A stretch of 64,000 bases of DNA from Eubacterium sp. AF16-48 (GTDB lineage: Bacteria; Bacillota; Clostridia; Lachnospirales; Lachnospiraceae), in assembly GCF_003479405.1 (NCBI RefSeq), contig NZ_QUHB01000003.1, forward strand, positions 37,954-101,953, written 5' to 3'. The position numbers and the translations under genes were made by a program. This document shows, piece by piece, positions 9,506 through 18,354 of this stretch. Each line of letters opens with the position of its first letter. Position 1 is the first letter of the stretch. The notes below the pieces were generated by a model. That model made no database searches. It saw nothing but the letters and a program-made list of their open reading frames with translations, and was not told the origin of the DNA.

Positions 9506-9544
9506 GGCTATTGCATTAAAGAAGAAATGCAGTAGCCTTTTTTT
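9506..9544 (+). terminator. Intrinsic terminator of the PurF-like gene
   Basis: GGCTATTGCATT and AATGCAGTAGCC form a 12-bp stem with one wobble, followed by seven T. Between this and the transposase remnant (about 9545-9657) I see nothing recognisable. Confidence 0.85.
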
Positions 9545-9657
9545 GTTATTAGTATCTGAATTTTAGAAAGTATTTATTGAAAACAACAATTTAAGTAAAA
9601 TTAAAATGTATTTTAATGATTATACGGCATAAGTGATATGGCATTTTATGGTAAGTC

Positions 9658-9807
9658 CTAGGCTATGGAAGATTTTAAGCTTCTGATATGTTCATCAAGG
9701 TCAATGTGATTTTCAAGCAGAGTAAGAAACTGAGGTTTGTCAGAATCATAAATTTCTTTACAATCTTCAAAAATATCTGCCAAAGTGAGTTGTTTTTGTG
9801 GTATCAT
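9658..9807 (-). pseudogene. Remnant of a transposase gene (N-terminal about 48 residues)
   Basis: With the ATG at 9807 (AAGGAG eight bases before it), the reading frame starts MIPQKQLTLADIFEDC and continues through a DKPQFLTLLENHIDLDEHI segment. From memory this matches the start of a DDE transposase family common in Lachnospiraceae, IS1182-like. In intact copies the protein continues for over 400 more residues. Here the match stops after DLDEHI and a stop follows nine codons later. No terminal inverted repeats or target duplication could be recognised. An in-frame ATG at 9849 is further upstream but lacks a ribosome site. Confidence 0.6.
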
Positions 9808-9902
9808 AGTAATGTCTCCTTTCGGGCGTGATTTATGGTTTTTAGTCAACTCTATTATATCACAAACCGTGAGGAGATTTTTGATTTTAGCAACAAAAAA
9901 AT

Positions 9903-10010
9903 GCCGTATTTATGCGGCTTTTGGCGTTTCGCAAACGCCTAGAAAGGAGAACTATATGAAAAGGATAGTGGCATATGCAATGCCAGTGATTTTGGCGTTT
10001 CGCAAACGCC
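9903..10010. repeat. Array of four small hairpins including a 22-bp direct repeat
   Basis: Four hairpins follow each other. GCCGTAT/ATGCGGC is at 9903-9918. GGCGTTT-CGC-AAACGCC is at 9923-9939. TGGCAT-ATGCA-ATGCCA is at 9969-9985. A second GGCGTTT-CGC-AAACGCC is at 9994-10010. The two GGCGTTT hairpins lie inside an exact 22-bp direct repeat (9919-9940 and 9990-10011). The array sits between the transposase remnant and the GH92 start codon. It could be a mobile-element scar, a REP-like element or a structured 5' leader. Confidence 0.7.
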
Positions 10011-10042
10011 TGGTAAATGTAAAAGGAAAGGGAGGAGGAAAT

Positions 10043-13000
10043 ATGATGAAAAAGCATTTGAAAAAAGTTGTTTCATTTGCCTTAGTTTTGAGTATGACTT
10101 TTCCGGTAGGCATGTCATACAGAGAGACATCAGTAGAAGCAAAAGTGATTGATTCGGATTATAATAAGGACGTTTTGTGGTCTACATCCTTTGAATCAGC
10201 AGATGGATTTAAAACTTCTACAGTAGATGATAAGAAGGGCACCGCCAATATTGCGACAAATGAACTAAGGTATCAGATAAATGGAAATTTATCCGGTGAA
10301 ATCGAGAGTTACTCGGGAAGTGCCGCGAAAAATGATAATGAAGTTTTGAAAAATTTGTTTGACGGAGACTCTGGAACAAAATATTTAACTGAGGCAAAGC
10401 CGTCGGAAGTTATTGTAAAACTAAAGAGTCAACAGGTTATAAAATCGTATGCGATAACTTCTGCGAATGATGCTTCCGGAAGAGACCCTAAGAATTGGAG
10501 TCTTCAGGGTAGAAATTCGGATAATGAAAGCTGGGTAACCATCGACAATAAAACAAATCAGGTGTTTAATGGCAGATATAAACAAAATTATTTTGAATTG
10601 GATAACAGCACAGCATATAGCCAGTATAGATTGCGGATTACAGCAAATAAAAATGGTGGTTCCATGACACAATTTTCAGAGTTTATTCTTGCAACAGGCA
10701 AGTGTCAGGAAGTTGGTGCTTCTATTAGCAAAATGAATAGTGAGATTACTTCCGGACCGAGCGATGCATGGAATCAAAAATCCAATGTGGGTTGGACAGG
10801 AAGCCACTCTCTTGTATGCAAGGGAGCTCATGTAGGAACTGGTCATGCATATTCTTATAATGTTATTTATGACAACTTGAATCTTACAGTAAGTGATAAT
10901 ACAAATTTAAGATATGTAATTTTTCCTTCCATGTCTAATGGAGACGAATATGACTATGAATATACACAGATGCATATGGCTGTGGATTTAAAGTTTAAGG
11001 ATGGAACTTATTTAAGTGAGTTAGGTGCAATTGATCAAAATGGAAATAAGGTGGATGCACAGTCTCAGGGAGATAGTCGTACACTGGTGGCACAACAGTG
11101 GAATGAAATTTACAGCAAAATTGGTGATGTGGCAAGGGGAAAAGTCATTGAAAAGATTTTGGTTGTGTACGATATGAAAGCTCATAATGCGGGGGCTTTA
11201 GCAAAATTCCAGACATATTTTGATGACATTGAAATATATAATCAGGATTATCCGGTATATTCTCATTTATCAGATTATGTAAATATTCTAAGAGGAACGA
11301 ACAATACAGGAAACTTCTCCAGAGGGTTGACAATTCCGGCAGTAACAGTGCCAAACGGATTCAACTTTTGGATTCCTGCAACCAACGCAAGCAGTAATTC
11401 GGCTTATGAATATCAGAAAACAGATGAATTTCGTTGTATGAGAATAAGCCATGAACCGTCTATATGGGTTGGTGATAGAGGAACCTGGCAATTTATGGTA
11501 AATACCAGCAAAGATTATAATACAAATGACGATTATGGATTGGGAACGTTAAAAGCAAACTTTAGTCATGATAATGAGGTAGCAAAAGCGCATTATTATA
11601 AAGTTTCTTTTGATGGCAATGGAGGCGATGCAGCAAATTCACAGATAGAGCTGACACCGACATCTCATGGTGCAGTGGTACGGTTTACTTATAATAACAC
11701 GGCAAACAAGAGTGTTATCTTTGATTGTGCCAATGGTGGAAGTAGGACCGAATATAGTGGAAATACATTTAAAACATATTCTGACCATACAGGGAATGGT
11801 TCGAAGCGTATGTACATTTACGGAGAATTTAGTGAGACTCCTAAGGGAACTAAAATAAATGACAGGAAAAGTATTGCATCCTTTAATTCCAATACAGTTA
11901 CAATGAAACTTGCCACATCATACATCAGCTATGATCAGGCAAAGAAGAATTTGAAGCTTGAAATTGGGGGAGACAGTTTTGAAACGGTTTATAACAAGGC
12001 ACAGTCTAAATGGGATAATCAGCTTGGAATTATCACAGATGTTAAAGGCGCAAATTATGAACAGTTAGTTACACTTTATTCTTGTATTTACCGTATGTAT
12101 TGTTATCCAAATCTTATGTCAGAAAATACAGGGTCAAACAGTAATCCGGTTTGGAAATACAAGAGCCCTTACAAAGATGATAATGCAGCTCCTGTGGAGG
12201 GAAAGATTTATATTAATAATGGTTTCTGGGATACATATCGTACTGCATGGTCAGGGTATGGACTGTTTACACCGTCCAAAGCAACAGAGTTGTTAAACGG
12301 TTTGGTACAGCATTATAAAGATCAAGGATGGGTTCCAAGATGGATTGCACCGGGTGGAACCAACAGTATGGTGGGAACAAGCAGTGATGCTATTTTTGCC
12401 GATGCAATGGTGAAGGGCATATCATTTGATTATGAAAATGCATACAAGTCCGCATTGAGAAATGCAGCTACTGTATCCGATAACCTTACAAATGGAGGAA
12501 GAAAGAAATTAAATATTTCGAACTTTATCGGATATGTACCTGCTGATGAAAATGAAAATTTCTCATGGTCCATGGAAGGATATATTAACGATTACGGAAT
12601 TGCTCAGATGGCAAAGAAATTGGCAAGTCAGACGAACGATGCAACAAAGAAAGCAAACTATATGTCTGAATATTACTACTATCTAAACAGAGCAAAGAAC
12701 TATTCCCTCTTATTTGACAATTCTGGTTTTGATGCCACGTCAAAATGGTTGAGAGGAAGAAAAGCTGACGGTTCTTTGAATTTAGGAAACAGTGACAATA
12801 ATACGGGATTTAATCCATTCTGGTGGGGGGCAGATTATACAGAAACCAATGCATTTAACATGGCAGTTTCTGTACCACAGGATGGACTTGGACTTGCAAA
12901 CTTATATGGCGGTCGCGACCAGTTGGCAGACAAGCTTGATACAATCTTTACAACTGATGGAGGATATATTGGATATGGCGCCATGGATGGTGTTGGCGGT

Positions 13001-15112
13001 ATTCATGAACAGAGGGAAGCAAGAGAAGTAAAACTGGGTCAGTATGGACACAGCAATCAGCCGGCCCATCATATTCCATATATGTATCTGTACTCATCCC
13101 GTCCGTGGGAGACACAGAAGTATGTAAGAGACATTCTTGCAAGATGTTATGCAGGAAGTACCTTTGGGCAGGGTTATATTGGTGATGAAGATAATGGTGA
13201 AATGTCAGCATGGTATGTATTGTCTTCCATCGGCTTTTATCCATTGTCAATGGGAAATGATGAATTTGCTATCGGTTCACCACAGTTTGAAGAAGTAACT
13301 GTTAATTTGGAAGGAAATAAAAAACTGGTAATTAAGGCAAATAACAATAGTAGGGAAAATGTGTATGTAGACAGTATGTACGTTAATGGAGAAAAGTATG
13401 ATAAAACATTTATAAAATACGAGGATTTAATTAAAGGTGGAACAATTGAATTTAATATGTCCTCAACATCTAATAAAGAGCGCGGACTTGAACAGGATAG
13501 CCTTACATCCATAACTACAGGTGACAATAAGCCACAAGTATATACGGACTATTCAAAGGATGCCGATAAGTCTTCAAGTACAGGAGTGACTACATTGGAT
13601 AACTTATTTGATGATAATTCAGATACAGAGACAAAGGTTGATAATACAACTACACTTATGTTTAAGTTTACCGATAAAAAAGCTGTAAGAATGTTGACTC
13701 TGACATCATCAAAATCAGGAAGAACACCGGATAGGGCACAGGTGTATGGCGATAATGAAGATGGTAACTGGGTTTTACTGGGAGACTACCATGACAGTGG
13801 CAGCTTGTTCTTTAATGTTTGGGGCAAGTATACAAGACCATTTGGAATAAGTGCAGACAAAGTGGGCAAATACTCAAGATATAAAGTTGTTCTTACAGGA
13901 ACAGATGCTTATTTGTCAGAAGTTGAGATGCTGGGATATAAGGATAACGGAATATTAAAGAGTGATTTAAAAAATGCCATTGATGTAGCAAAATCAATAG
14001 ACACCACAGGTGAATATCTGCCTATTGCAAAACGTCTTGAAAATAATTTAAAAGAGGCATGCAGTGTGTATGATAATGGAGAAGCATCAGATGATGAAAT
14101 TCTAAAAGCTTATCAGTCATTGGGTAGAATTGTGGACATTGAGAAGAAGACAATTAAAATACATGATGCAAGCAAAGTAGAAGCAGAAGAGTTTGATGCA
14201 AAGTCCGACCATATAGTTAATGATGGCAAAAACATTGGTGGAGTGAAAAATAATACATGGGTAAGATATGACAGTGTGTACTTTAACGGTTTGGCATCTC
14301 AGGTAAGCTTTAACTATTCGGGACAAAAGAGTGATGCAGGCGGATATGCACAGGTGTATATAGACAGCAAGGTAGGAGAACCTGTAGCAACTATTAATCT
14401 TCCGGTTACAGGAGATAATTGGAGTACATATACTACTGTAAGTCAGCAGCTTGAAAAATCCATAAGTGGTCTTCATGATGTATATATTGTATTTAAGAAT
14501 GATGGCTCACATAAACATGTGGCAAATGTTGACAATATTGCCTTTGATGTAAAAAGTGTTGAGGGAAAGGAAGATGTTGTTATTTCAGATAAGATAAATA
14601 TTGAGGGATTCCAGATAAGTCAGACTAACTGGGGCTTAAGAACGGTTTCCTCTGTAGAACCTGAAATCGATGGCAGGAAAGTAGTAGAGTATGGTAATAT
14701 TTATGCTGTAGACAACGGAGAAGTTAAAAATAAAGATATGGTAGTTGGAAGCACCAGTAAATATGTTGCGGCTTTTAAGTCTACGGAAAAAGGTATTATT
14801 AACAAAAAGTTCTCTGCATCAGATACGGCAACCAACTATGTAATGACAATGAAGGATAATGGAAGCACCAAGGCGGCATATACTCAGGAATACCGAATAA
14901 GAGGATATGCAAAACTTTCAGATGGAAGTTATGTATACAGTAGTGTTTCATATTTTTCAATATATAGAGTATCAAAATTATTGTATGATAATTGCAAGAT
15001 GAGCACCAACAGAGCTCACGAATATTTGTACAATAACATATTAAAGGTGGTTGACCCTGAATACAAACCGGTAGATTACAACTGGGGAAGTATTGTAGTA
15101 AGACCTAAATAA
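10043..15112 (+). CDS. Exported multidomain GH92 alpha-mannosidase
   Basis: The start at 10043 follows GGAGGAGG and gives a signal peptide (MMKKHLKKVVSFALVL, ending near SVEA). An in-frame ATG at 9956 also has a ribosome site but would place 29 residues ahead of the signal. Domains over 1689 residues: F5/8-type discoidin module about 91-216; a beta-sandwich module about 217-405; GH92 about 409-1130; a second discoidin module about 1170-1300; a helical spacer; a CBM6-like module about 1370-1505; a C-terminal module 1513-1689 shared with the GH64 protein. GH92 marks include NGFWDTYRTAW, YTETNAF (Glu934, likely acid), SNQPAHHIPYMYLY and GDEDNGEMSAWYVLSSIGFY. GH92 enzymes are calcium-dependent inverting exo-alpha-mannosidases. 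Likely targets are fungal mannan or host N-glycans. Linkage specificity cannot be read. Confidence 0.9.
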   Translation: MMKKHLKKVVSFALVLSMTFPVGMSYRETSVEAKVIDSDYNKDVLWSTSFESADGFKTSTVDDKKGTANIATNELRYQINGNLSGEIESYSGSAAKNDNEVLKNLFDGDSGTKYLTEAKPSEVIVKLKSQQVIKSYAITSANDASGRDPKNWSLQGRNSDNESWVTIDNKTNQVFNGRYKQNYFELDNSTAYSQYRLRITANKNGGSMTQFSEFILATGKCQEVGASISKMNSEITSGPSDAWNQKSNVGWTGSHSLVCKGAHVGTGHAYSYNVIYDNLNLTVSDNTNLRYVIFPSMSNGDEYDYEYTQMHMAVDLKFKDGTYLSELGAIDQNGNKVDAQSQGDSRTLVAQQWNEIYSKIGDVARGKVIEKILVVYDMKAHNAGALAKFQTYFDDIEIYNQDYPVYSHLSDYVNILRGTNNTGNFSRGLTIPAVTVPNGFNFWIPATNASSNSAYEYQKTDEFRCMRISHEPSIWVGDRGTWQFMVNTSKDYNTNDDYGLGTLKANFSHDNEVAKAHYYKVSFDGNGGDAANSQIELTPTSHGAVVRFTYNNTANKSVIFDCANGGSRTEYSGNTFKTYSDHTGNGSKRMYIYGEFSETPKGTKINDRKSIASFNSNTVTMKLATSYISYDQAKKNLKLEIGGDSFETVYNKAQSKWDNQLGIITDVKGANYEQLVTLYSCIYRMYCYPNLMSENTGSNSNPVWKYKSPYKDDNAAPVEGKIYINNGFWDTYRTAWSGYGLFTPSKATELLNGLVQHYKDQGWVPRWIAPGGTNSMVGTSSDAIFADAMVKGISFDYENAYKSALRNAATVSDNLTNGGRKKLNISNFIGYVPADENENFSWSMEGYINDYGIAQMAKKLASQTNDATKKANYMSEYYYYLNRAKNYSLLFDNSGFDATSKWLRGRKADGSLNLGNSDNNTGFNPFWWGADYTETNAFNMAVSVPQDGLGLANLYGGRDQLADKLDTIFTTDGGYIGYGAMDGVGGIHEQREAREVKLGQYGHSNQPAHHIPYMYLYSSRPWETQKYVRDILARCYAGSTFGQGYIGDEDNGEMSAWYVLSSIGFYPLSMGNDEFAIGSPQFEEVTVNLEGNKKLVIKANNNSRENVYVDSMYVNGEKYDKTFIKYEDLIKGGTIEFNMSSTSNKERGLEQDSLTSITTGDNKPQVYTDYSKDADKSSSTGVTTLDNLFDDNSDTETKVDNTTTLMFKFTDKKAVRMLTLTSSKSGRTPDRAQVYGDNEDGNWVLLGDYHDSGSLFFNVWGKYTRPFGISADKVGKYSRYKVVLTGTDAYLSEVEMLGYKDNGILKSDLKNAIDVAKSIDTTGEYLPIAKRLENNLKEACSVYDNGEASDDEILKAYQSLGRIVDIEKKTIKIHDASKVEAEEFDAKSDHIVNDGKNIGGVKNNTWVRYDSVYFNGLASQVSFNYSGQKSDAGGYAQVYIDSKVGEPVATINLPVTGDNWSTYTTVSQQLEKSISGLHDVYIVFKNDGSHKHVANVDNIAFDVKSVEGKEDVVISDKINIEGFQISQTNWGLRTVSSVEPEIDGRKVVEYGNIYAVDNGEVKNKDMVVGSTSKYVAAFKSTEKGIINKKFSASDTATNYVMTMKDNGSTKAAYTQEYRIRGYAKLSDGSYVYSSVSYFSIYRVSKLLYDNCKMSTNRAHEYLYNNILKVVDPEYKPVDYNWGSIVVRPK

Positions 15113-15127
15113 ATAAGTAAGTAAAGC

Positions 15128-15176
15128 AGTTCTCTGATTATGGCAAATAAGCTATAGTCAGGGAACTTTTTTTTTT
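15128..15176 (+). terminator. Intrinsic terminator of the GH92 gene
   Basis: AGTTCTCTGATTATGG pairs imperfectly with CTATAGTCAGGGAACT, followed by a run of at least nine T. Confidence 0.8.
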
Positions 15177-15220
15177 GCGCCTAAAATAAAAAATGAAACA
15201 TAGTAATAAAAAAATGATAC

Positions 15221-15229
15221 TGGTATAAT
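15221..15229 (+). promoter_or_regulatory. Extended -10 promoter of the GH16 gene
   Basis: TGGTATAAT is a consensus extended -10 (TG-N-TATAAT). No good -35 is seen 17 bp upstream, which is acceptable for this promoter class. The start codon is 51 bp downstream. Confidence 0.5.
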
Positions 15230-15280
15230 GGGTATTGTAAATGACATTAAAGTCAAGGAGCGGAAGAAAAGGAGGAAATT

Positions 15281-17908
15281 ATGGAAAGGAAGAAAAAACA
15301 TTTCAGTAAGCTTTTAAAAAAAATTATGGCAGTTGCATTAACCTGTGCGCTGACTTTAGGAATGGCAAATGTTCCCGGATGGAATCAGCCGGGAGAAGTG
15401 TTAGGAGCAACTACCGCAATTACATCCATGAGCTATTATCCGGGAGAAAATGGCCCTACGATTACCCATTCGGCAGTAGGAGAGGCAAGTTACGGATTTG
15501 TTATGCCTAAATTTAACGGCAAGGAAAGCAGCGAACTGTCAATTGCCGACGTGGAAAAGGATTTGCAGGTATATGTAAGACAGCAGGAAGGTACAAAGGG
15601 ACAGTGGAAAAAAATAGAAGATGTTGAGTATTTCAAATGGAATGACACCTGGGCATGGGAGTACCAAAGCTGGGGTGGCTGGGTATGCTGGATGAAATTA
15701 ACTGAAACCACTGAACTTAAATTTCATGGAAAAACAAATGATGTTGACTTAATTTATAACCTTGTATTAAACAAACTTGATAAGCTTAAGCTTACAAGTA
15801 TTACAACAACAGAGGCAAATATAACAGCTGATTCAACAGGAGGTTCAGCAACCCATTGGGGACTTTGGACTTTTAATGGTGATAAAAACATTAAATATGA
15901 ACAGGTTCAGGATGATATTAACATTTTGGTAGATAATCATGATGGAAAGGGATTTGTTAAATTTTTAAGCAATGCTTCATCAGGATTTTTATGGGATCAG
16001 AATTTTGGTTATTATTCAGAGGGTGACGGAGGTTACTGGTTTAAAAATATAGGCTGGTCATTTACCCTTCGTTTCCAAAAAGTAGGTAACAGCAGTATTT
16101 ATCAGGACGTAAATGTTACATATACTGAGCCTGCAAGAAGTAATTATAATCTTACATCTTACGATGGAAAAACATCTTATGATGCAGGTTCCGTAGAAAC
16201 AGCATCTGTAGGAATACCACTTCCTAAAATTGGAGGAACCAGTGCAATTAAAAAGGATTTGGAACTGTTTAAATATGAAGTTAAGGTAAATAATGTATGG
16301 ATTCCTCTTACGGATGTAGCCACAAGCGGATGGGTTTATCAGGGAAATGGATTTAATAACAGTTCCATAAGCCAGCAATGGGGATATTTTGTTGATAACA
16401 TATATGGATTATGGTTCCAGCCTGTTAAGAGGGATACAGAGATTAGAATAAGCTACCCAAAAGATGGAAAGAAAGGCGGAGATATGAGTGGAAATTCCGT
16501 AACATATACAATAAAAGGAAATTCATCATATAAAGATAAGCTTCCATCAGACATGGCAGATATAACAGTAGAAGACAGTTCAAATCCTTATACACCATCA
16601 GGCTGGAAAATGATTTGGAATGATGAGTTTACGGGAAATAAACTTGACACAACTAAGTGGAACTATCAGGAAGGTTTTCTGTTAGATGAAAATGATATTA
16701 ACACTGCCGGATGGGGAAATCAGGAGTTAGAGTATTATACAAAAGATAATGTATCTGTTTCAGATGGCAATTTGAATATTATTATGAAAAAGCAGTCAAA
16801 GGAATTTTCACAGAAAAATGATTCCACAAAGAAGGCAACTGCAAAATATTCATCAGGAAAAATTACAACTCAAAATAAATTTTCCGTTAAATACGGAAGA
16901 GTGGATTTCAGGGCAAAAATGCCTACAGGAACAGGTGTATGGCCGGCAATGTGGATGCTTCCAAATGACTCAAGATATGGCTCATGGCCTCTTTCAGGAG
17001 AAATAGATGTATTTGAGGGACGTGGAAGAACACCGGATATGGTTTTTGGTACTCTTCACTATGGCGCACAGTGGCCTAACAATATAAACACATCAGATGT
17101 ATTTAATATGGTGCAGGATGGAAAGAAAAAAACAGGAATTGCAGACTGGCATGTATACAGCGTTGTGTGGGATGCAGAAATAATAAAGATATACTGTGAC
17201 GGTAAGTGCTATTTTAAATGCACATACGGGGAATGGTATTCAGGCTCAGACAGAGGAAATGCCTATGCACCTTTTGACCAGAGATTTTATCTGATTTTAA
17301 ATCTGGCTGCAGGAGGAACTTTTGACAGCGGTTACGTTCCTGATGATAGTTTTACATCAGGGCTTATGAAGGTAGATTATGTAAGGGTATATCAGAAAAT
17401 ATTAAGAGACACAGAAGATGAGAAACCGGACAAGAATAAGGGAGTTACTACTGATGGAGCCCATGACCACCTGTACGGTGATTACAAATTAGGAATAAAG
17501 ACTCCTGAAAATCCTACAACAAAGCCGGCAGTGGAAAATCCTACAACAAAGCCGGCAGTGGAAAATCCTACAACAAAGAATGCAGTGGAAGTGCCTACTA
17601 ATAATGGCAATAAAAAACCTAATTCGCTGAAGAAAGCATTGGCAAAGACTAAGATAACTAAGGCGGTTAAGAAGAAAAAAGCTGCTAAGTTAAGTCTTAA
17701 ATTTAAGAAGGTTAAAGGGGCAAAGAAGTATAAAGTTCAGATTGCCTCTAATAAGAAATTTAAGAAAGTTTTGCTTAAAAAGACCGTGAAGAAAGTTACC
17801 GTGGTAATAAAGAGCAGAAAGCTTAAGGGAAAGAAAAAGCTTTATGTAAGGGTAATGGCAGTAGGAGCAAAGAAATGGTCAAAAGTTAAAAAAGTTAAAA
17901 TAAAATAG
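15281..17908 (+). CDS. Exported GH16 beta-glucanase with N-terminal modules and lysine-rich C-terminal domain
   Basis: Protein of 875 residues. The signal peptide covers about 1-43 (ending VLGA). Two related modules of about 130 residues (about 45-170 and 175-290) and a third (about 290-420) precede the catalytic domain; they are rich in Trp and Gly and probably bind glycan, but I cannot name their family. GH16 spans about 440-705, starting WKMIWNDEF. Its catalytic motif GEIDVFEGRG has Glu574 (nucleophile), Asp576 and Glu579 (acid/base). The GTGVWPAMWMLP block is also typical. The bulged motif and sequence resemble laminarinase-type beta-1,3-glucanases, though lichenase activity is possible. 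A repeated Asn-Pro-Thr-Thr-Lys linker (about 743-778) leads to a basic Fn3-like domain (about 785-875) with about one third Lys, probably wall-associated. Confidence 0.88.
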   Translation: MERKKKHFSKLLKKIMAVALTCALTLGMANVPGWNQPGEVLGATTAITSMSYYPGENGPTITHSAVGEASYGFVMPKFNGKESSELSIADVEKDLQVYVRQQEGTKGQWKKIEDVEYFKWNDTWAWEYQSWGGWVCWMKLTETTELKFHGKTNDVDLIYNLVLNKLDKLKLTSITTTEANITADSTGGSATHWGLWTFNGDKNIKYEQVQDDINILVDNHDGKGFVKFLSNASSGFLWDQNFGYYSEGDGGYWFKNIGWSFTLRFQKVGNSSIYQDVNVTYTEPARSNYNLTSYDGKTSYDAGSVETASVGIPLPKIGGTSAIKKDLELFKYEVKVNNVWIPLTDVATSGWVYQGNGFNNSSISQQWGYFVDNIYGLWFQPVKRDTEIRISYPKDGKKGGDMSGNSVTYTIKGNSSYKDKLPSDMADITVEDSSNPYTPSGWKMIWNDEFTGNKLDTTKWNYQEGFLLDENDINTAGWGNQELEYYTKDNVSVSDGNLNIIMKKQSKEFSQKNDSTKKATAKYSSGKITTQNKFSVKYGRVDFRAKMPTGTGVWPAMWMLPNDSRYGSWPLSGEIDVFEGRGRTPDMVFGTLHYGAQWPNNINTSDVFNMVQDGKKKTGIADWHVYSVVWDAEIIKIYCDGKCYFKCTYGEWYSGSDRGNAYAPFDQRFYLILNLAAGGTFDSGYVPDDSFTSGLMKVDYVRVYQKILRDTEDEKPDKNKGVTTDGAHDHLYGDYKLGIKTPENPTTKPAVENPTTKPAVENPTTKNAVEVPTNNGNKKPNSLKKALAKTKITKAVKKKKAAKLSLKFKKVKGAKKYKVQIASNKKFKKVLLKKTVKKVTVVIKSRKLKGKKKLYVRVMAVGAKKWSKVKKVKIK
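17509..17589 (+). repeat. 27-bp tandem repeat coding for the GH16 linker
   Basis: Three adjacent 27-bp units encode NPTTKPAVE, NPTTKPAVE and NPTTKNAVE. The first two are identical at DNA level. Such units can change copy number and so alter linker length. Confidence 0.85.
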
Positions 17909-17925
17909 AATAAATTAAAATTATA

Positions 17926-17986
17926 AAAACCGTAGTTCTATGTGCAAGTACATTAAGTGTATTTTTACAGGAAACTGCGGTTTTAC
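17926..17986 (+). terminator. Intrinsic terminator of the GH16 gene
   Basis: AAAACCGTAGTT pairs with AACTGCGGTTTT (one wobble) around a long loop. Between this and 18114 I see no gene. Confidence 0.65.
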
Positions 17987-18114
17987 TTATATTTAGTGCA
18001 AAGCCGGTTTTAATCATTACCTAATGGCTTCACCAAAATTCAAAAAATATTGTATCATAAAAAACAGGTTAAATTTGGTATTAACTTATGTAGCGTAGAA
18101 TGAGAGGAGAAGAT

Positions 18115-18303
18115 ATGAGCAATTACATAGGAAGTAGCAAACAGAAATTAGATAATAAATTAATTGGATTAATTGTTATTGTGGCGATGACCTTTATTTC
18201 AATTAATTTAGAAGCAGTTGGAGTATACAATATTAAAGCTGACGGAAATGTAACAAATATTTTAATTTTTAATTGCGAAAAATATATTTGTATCTTACAA
18301 TAG
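18115..18303 (+). CDS. Possible small membrane protein (62 residues), unknown
   Basis: An ATG with GAGGAGAAG just upstream opens 62 codons. The product has one hydrophobic stretch (about residues 20-37, LIGLIVIVAMTFISINL) and a short tail. I recognise no family. A good promoter for the downstream antiporter overlaps its 3' end. It could be a short membrane peptide, a leader ORF or chance. Confidence 0.3.
   Translation: MSNYIGSSKQKLDNKLIGLIVIVAMTFISINLEAVGVYNIKADGNVTNILIFNCEKYICILQ
18273..18301 (+). promoter_or_regulatory. Predicted promoter of the NhaC-type antiporter gene
   Basis: TTGCGA (18273-18278), a 17-bp spacer and TACAAT (18296-18301). The antiporter start codon is 54 bp downstream. 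Confidence 0.45.
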
Positions 18304-18354
18304 AAGGTGCAAATATATTTGGTAGTCGTATTTGACATACCACAGGAGGAAATT

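Noticed and set aside
9785..10042. Longer N-terminus for the GH92 protein, from 9785 or 9956
   Set aside because: Only the ATG at 10043 places a normal signal peptide at the N-terminus with GGAGGAGG before it. The 9956 ATG has a ribosome site but would bury the signal, so it is noted and not used.
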